Shown: in pieces, positions 60,110 through 64,000 of the stretch
How the letters are laid out: the number at the start of each line of letters is the position of its first letter
Position numbering within the stretch: position 1 is the first letter of the stretch
The notes under the pieces: model-generated
What the model was told of the DNA's origin: nothing
The model's input: the letters and a program-made list of their open reading frames with translations, nothing else
The model's database searches: none
Position numbers and translations under genes: made by a program
Assembly: GCA_032622095.1 (NCBI GenBank)
Contig: CP136064.1
Location: forward strand, 142,743,954 to 142,807,953
Origin: Siphonodentalium dalli
Lineage: Eukaryota; Mollusca; Scaphopoda; Gadilida; Siphonodentaliidae
DNA length: 64,000 nt
Direction of reading: 5' to 3'

Positions 60110-62086
60110 TGCCACGCATCAGGACAATAAAGGGTTAATGTCAGAAATTATCGCTCGTACTTCTTCAGTAGGGTGGTCTGAATGAGATCATATCTTAACA
60201 ACGTCCATCGGGACTCAGGAAGTGCAACTTTTCGTATGTCAGCGACCTATTGTACATACCAGAGGTCCAACGTTTAATGCCACGCCTCAGGACAATAAAG
60301 GGTTAATGCCAGAAATTATCGCTCGTACTTCTTCAGTAGGGTGGTCTGAATGAGATCATATTATAACATCGTCCATCGGGACTCAGGAAGTGCAACTTTT
60401 CGTTTGTCAGCGACCTATTGTACATAGCAGAGGTTCATCGTTTAATGCCACACATTAGGACAATAAAGGGTTAATGCCAGAAATTATCGCCCTTACTTCT
60501 TCAATAGGGTGGTCTGAATGAGATCACATCATAACAATGTCCATCGGGACTCGGGAAGTGCAACTTTTCGTATGTCAGCGACCTATTGTACATAGCAGAG
60601 GTTCAACGTTTAATGCCACGCCTCAGGACAATAAAGGGTTAATGTCAGAAATTATCGCCGGTACTTCTTAAGTAGGGTGGTCTGAATGAGATCATAGCTT
60701 AACAACGTCCATCGGGACTCAGGAAGTGCAACTTTTCGTATGTCAGCGACCTATTGTACATACCAGAGGTCCAACGTTTAATGCCACGCATCAGGACAAT
60801 AAAGGGTTAATGTCAGAAATTATCGCTCGTACTTCTTCAGTAGGGTGGTCTGAATGAGATCATATCTTAACAACGTCCATCGGGACTCAGGAAGTGCAAC
60901 TTTTCGTATGTCAGCGACCTATTGTACATACCAGAGGTCCAACGTTTAATGCCACGCCTCAGGACAATAAAGGGTTAATGCCAGAAATTATCGCTCGTAC
61001 TTCTTCAGTAGGGTGGTCTGAATGAGATCATATTATAACAACGTCCATCGGGACTCAGGAAGTGCAACTTTTCGTTTGTCAGCGACCTATTGTACATAGC
61101 AGAGGTTCGTCGTTTAATGCCACACATTAGGACAATAAAGGGTTAATGCCAGAAATTATCGCCCTTACTTCTTCAATAGGGTGGTCTGAATGAGATCACA
61201 TCATAACAATGTCCATCGGGACTCAGGAAGTGCAACCTTTCGTATGTCAGCGACCTATTGTACATAGCAGAGGTTCAACGTTTAATGCCACGCCTCAGGA
61301 CAATAAAGGGTTAATGTCAGAAATTATCGCCCGTACTTCTTAAGTAGGGTGGTCTGAATGAGATCATAGCTTAACAACGTCCATCGGGACTCAGGAAGTG
61401 CAACTTTTCGTATGTCAGCGACTTATTGTACATAGCAGAGGTCCAACGTTTAATGCCACGCCTCAGGACAATAAAGGGTTAATGCCAGAAATTATCGCCC
61501 GTGCCTCTTCAGTAAGTGGTCTGGATGACATCATATCTTAACAACGTCCATCGGAACTCAGGAAGTGCAACTTTTCGTATGTCAGCGACCTATTGTACAT
61601 ACCAGAGGTCCAACGTGTAATGCCACGCCTCAGGACAATAAAGGGTTAATGTCAGAAAGTATCTCTCGTACTTCTTCAGTAGGGTGGTCTGAATGAGATC
61701 ATATCTTAACAACGTCCATCGGGACTCAGGAAGTGCAACTTTTCGTATGTCAGCGACCTATTGTACATAGCAGAGGTTCAACGTTTAATGCTACGCCTCA
61801 GGACAATAAAGGGTTAATGCCAGAAATTATCGCCCGTACCTCTTCAGTATGTGGTCTGGATGAGATCATATCTTAACAACGTCCATCGGAACTCAGGAAG
61901 TGCAACTTTTCGTATGTCAGCGATCTATTGTGCATAGGCCTACCAGAGGTGCAACGTTTAATGCCACGCCTCAGGACAATAAAGGGTTAATGCCAGAAAT
62001 TATCGCCCGTACTTCTTCAGTAGGGTGGTCTGAATGAGATCATATCTTAACAACGTCCATCGGGACTCAGGAAGTGCAACTGTTCG

Positions 62087-63184
62087 TATGGGAGACCGGT
62101 GCACGTTAGAACGTGAGGTATATTGAAACACCCCACTTCTCTTGTTAAAAAATAAAACAGCATAATTATACAATTGCCACTTATTTGTAGAAAACACTCT
62201 TGTATGCACAAATAACACAAAAAATATCAGACTATTCTCGGAATGGTATAAGAGTTATGAACAAAAATCGTTTTTGAGGGGTATGAAGTAATTTTTTAGA
62301 TTTTCAGGTTTCATCAATGTTCAAGATAAAATTTCGAGACATAGGCCTAAAGGGTGTAAATTATGCCAATTGCATGATCCAGTTTCATTTCGTTTCACTC
62401 ATAACTAAAAAAATTACCGATTAATTAGTGTCTTTTTAAGACCGTGTACCATTAGACCCTTTTACCATGGTCGGGGCATGTTGGAACACCCATTTTTGTG
62501 TCCCCATATATAGTGCGACTTACGGAAAACTCCATCAAAATTATGCATTGCTCAAGGTACTATAATTAACTATTATGGGAAAAAATCAGATGGAATTATG
62601 GATCAATGCATCTCAGTTGCTTGCAAACCATGTCCTAAATGTGATTTCAATACGTTTTCGTTGATGAATAGGCCTAATTTGTATCGATAACTCTAACACG
62701 GTTAGTAACACCCCTTCCAAATTTTACCTTGCTACGTCCCTCCTGAATGTGAAACGACGTTTTCAGGTGCTGCGTTTTCCAGTGATGACGATTTCTCGAA
62801 CATACTTTATTTACCGGACTCAGCTATTATGTTTCATACTAGCAATTTAATATAGTTCTTGGAATATATTAGTGGTTTTACCTCTTTTATACATTGATTT
62901 CATATGTACGTGTCCCTATAATACGATCAGTGTTCTGACATACCCCGGTCGATGTTCCAATTTGCCCCTAATAATTTCAAACAACCCGGCCGGGGCATGT
63001 TGGAACGAAATTATTTTCGATTTTACATGTAAAAGCGAAATAGATCATAAATAATGATAGAAGTAGATGCCATATGATATTTCAAGTCTTTGGTATACTT
63101 TATAATAAAAGTTGAAAAAGGAAGGGGACCGGCCATGCTCACATTTCCATGTATAGCCTATAGGATGCCCCGCTCTCCCCTATG
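62087..63184. mobile_element. DNA-transposon-like element with terminal inverted repeats splitting the last satellite 2 monomer (insert 62,091-63,180)
   Basis: The satellite word TTCGTATGTCAGCG is broken after TTCGTATG (62,090) and resumes at TATGTCAGCG (63,181). That gives a duplicated TATG, or TA if the element starts at T62,089. The ends form a 15-bp imperfect terminal inverted repeat: TGGGAGACCGGTGCA against GGGGAGAGCGGGGCA. A motif GGGGCATGTTGGAAC is repeated inside at 62,473 and 62,992, as an inverted copy at 62,951-62,968, and in degenerate form at the left end (GGTGCACGTTAGAAC, 62,098). Such subterminal repeats often bind transposase. There is no convincing coding sequence, so it is probably non-autonomous. 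I do not recognise the superfamily. Confidence 0.85.
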
Positions 63185-63480
63185 TCAGCGACCTATTATA
63201 CATACCGGTACAGAGGTCCCAAGTTTAATGCCACGCTTACTGTAAAGAAGGGGTTAATGCCAGAAATTATCGACCGTAAGTACTTCATCAGTGGGGTTAC
63301 CCAAAATAGATAATATCATAACAACTTTCGTCGCGACAAGAGAAGTGCAACTTTTCGTATGTCGCCGAGCTATTGTATGCCTAATGACACGTACATGTAG
63401 GCCTATTGTATGCCACGGTGCAGGTCCAAGAAGGTGTTAATGCCAGAAATTATCGACATAATATCATAATTACAACGTTA
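63181..63480 (+). repeat. Two decayed satellite 2 monomers beyond the inserted element
   Basis: TATGTCAGCGACCTATTATA, GTTTAATGCCACGC, GGGTTAATGCCAGAAATTAT, AATATCATAACAAC and GTGCAACTTTTCGTATGTC are recognisable in order. A second, shorter partial unit ends in TTAATGCCAGAAATTATCGA and ATAATATCATAATTACAACG. They are much more diverged than interior monomers, as expected for an array edge no longer homogenised. Confidence 0.88.
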
Positions 63481-64000
63481 AGTTCACCGGCCGGGCCGGG
63501 AGACAGGAAATTCACAAATTCTCAGAGTCATATGTTTGCGAGCTATATAATTAATGATTCTATGTTAAATGTGGTCCAACTGGTCCTTATGCCACGTCTC
63601 AACATGCCAATCACACAGTATGACAGCCCCACAACACGCAACCACGTGCACTTGACCCCGCCTTAAACTATATTAGAATATATTAATATTCATATGAGTA
63701 TACAATAGCTCGCTGACTATTAGGTGTTACCAAATCTAGCGCGGATAATTCCTTGTGGTGTTTTGAGTTAATTTTGTCGCGAATCAACGCGGATTGACAG
63801 AAGGAAATGGTGTATTGGCTACAAACGGATAAACTGTGGACTTATATATAAGATTCGCCGATTTTTCCGCATGGATGTGCGCAAATATCGAAAAAGACTG
63901 AATTTCATGTGACAAAACAAATTTCAATTCCCGGAACAGTAAGAATTAAGTTACGATAACGAAACGGATCAACTATAGTATTGAACAGTACATCAGCTAC
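63481..64000. other. Right-edge unique sequence, no feature recognised
   Basis: AT-rich, with one GC patch (CACCGGCCGGGCCGGGAG near 63,485). The open frame at 63,406-63,666 starts in decayed satellite and has no recognisable domain. I see no gene. Confidence 0.5.

Larger units (their letters stand above)
46019..62090 (+). repeat. Satellite 2: 168-bp tandem repeat array
   Basis: About 89 monomers by length, all in one orientation. From GATCATATCATAACAATGTC the unit continues CATCGGGACTCAGGAAGTGC, AACTTTTCGTATGTCAGCGA, CCTATTGTACATAGCAGAGG, TTCAACGTTTAATGCCACGC, CTCAGGACAATAAAGGGTTA, ATGCCAGAAATTATCGCCCG, TACTTCTTCAGTAGGGTGGT and CTGAATGA, giving 168 bp. Every monomer carries two TTAA sites (GTTTAATGCC and GGTTAATGCC). 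I see no homology to satellite 1 beyond the word GTAGGGTGG. The first and last monomers are more diverged; the one near 61,930 gained GGCCTA-like bases. Interior copies are organised as higher-order repeats of 2,183, 2,686 and 6,373 bp. No coding potential. Confidence 0.96.

Noticed and set aside
46019-62090. Regular direct repeats resembling a CRISPR array
   Set aside because: The repeats are contiguous 168-bp monomers without unique spacers, there are no cas genes, and the context is eukaryotic. The same applies to satellite 1.
3528-62090. CENP-B box or telomere-like repeats within the arrays
   Set aside because: No sequence fitting the CENP-B box pattern or TTAGGG runs was seen in either monomer.
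62000-62218. 72-codon reverse open frame at the right end of satellite 2
   Set aside because: It spans the junction between a satellite monomer and an inserted element, so it is a chance fusion of unrelated sequences.

Overview
This is a repeat-dominated stretch of a eukaryotic, almost certainly metazoan, genome. I find no protein-coding gene, rRNA, tRNA or CRISPR array that I can support. A marine invertebrate is the best guess. The grounds are tandem-repeat mobile elements ending in (ACGG)n microsatellites, described from bivalves and other marine invertebrates, and scattered TAGGCCTA-type words, which from memory are frequent in echinoderm and hemichordate DNA. The phylum is not established.

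Layout. 1-3.5 kb is AT-rich flank. It holds three tandem copies of a 130-bp palindrome (100-579), clusters of CTTAAG-centred short palindromes (about 960-1,400 and 3,225-3,430), a long inverted repeat (1,447-1,920) and small tandem repeats. From 3,528 to 43,092 runs satellite 1, a head-to-tail array of a roughly 143-bp monomer (about 268 copies by length). Its left part (3.5-8.8 kb) is diverged monomers with only short local duplications. From about 8.8 kb it is homogenised into higher-order repeats (HORs) of 2,992, 2,850 and 2,990 bp, about 20-21 monomers each. From 17.1 to 32.5 kb two nearly identical 7,694-bp superunits (about 54 monomers) lie in tandem. A 1,212-bp mobile element (34,887-36,098) splits one monomer exactly. 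The array then continues, more rearranged and with many single-base homopolymer insertions, to a 100-N assembly gap (43,093-43,192).

43.2-46.0 kb, on a different contig, is unique sequence with small tandem and inverted repeats. From 46,019 to 62,090 runs satellite 2, an unrelated 168-bp monomer (about 89 copies), also organised in HORs (2,183, 2,686 and 6,373 bp). The 6,373-bp period carries a 494-bp TTAA-flanked MITE, so two copies of the MITE (53,239-53,732 and 59,612-60,105) sit in identical flanks and differ at one base. They were copied by array amplification, not by a second transposition. At the right edge another element with terminal inverted repeats (62,091-63,180) splits a monomer and strands two decayed monomers at 63,181-63,480. 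The last 500 bp are unremarkable.

The window therefore shows satellite evolution by unequal exchange: decayed edges, homogenised HOR interiors and datable transposon insertions. It is plausibly pericentromeric or centromeric heterochromatin, but nothing in the sequence proves centromere function. Nearly all open reading frames here are the satellite read in frame and should not be annotated as genes. Periods and coordinates were counted by eye from the sequence; identities are qualitative.
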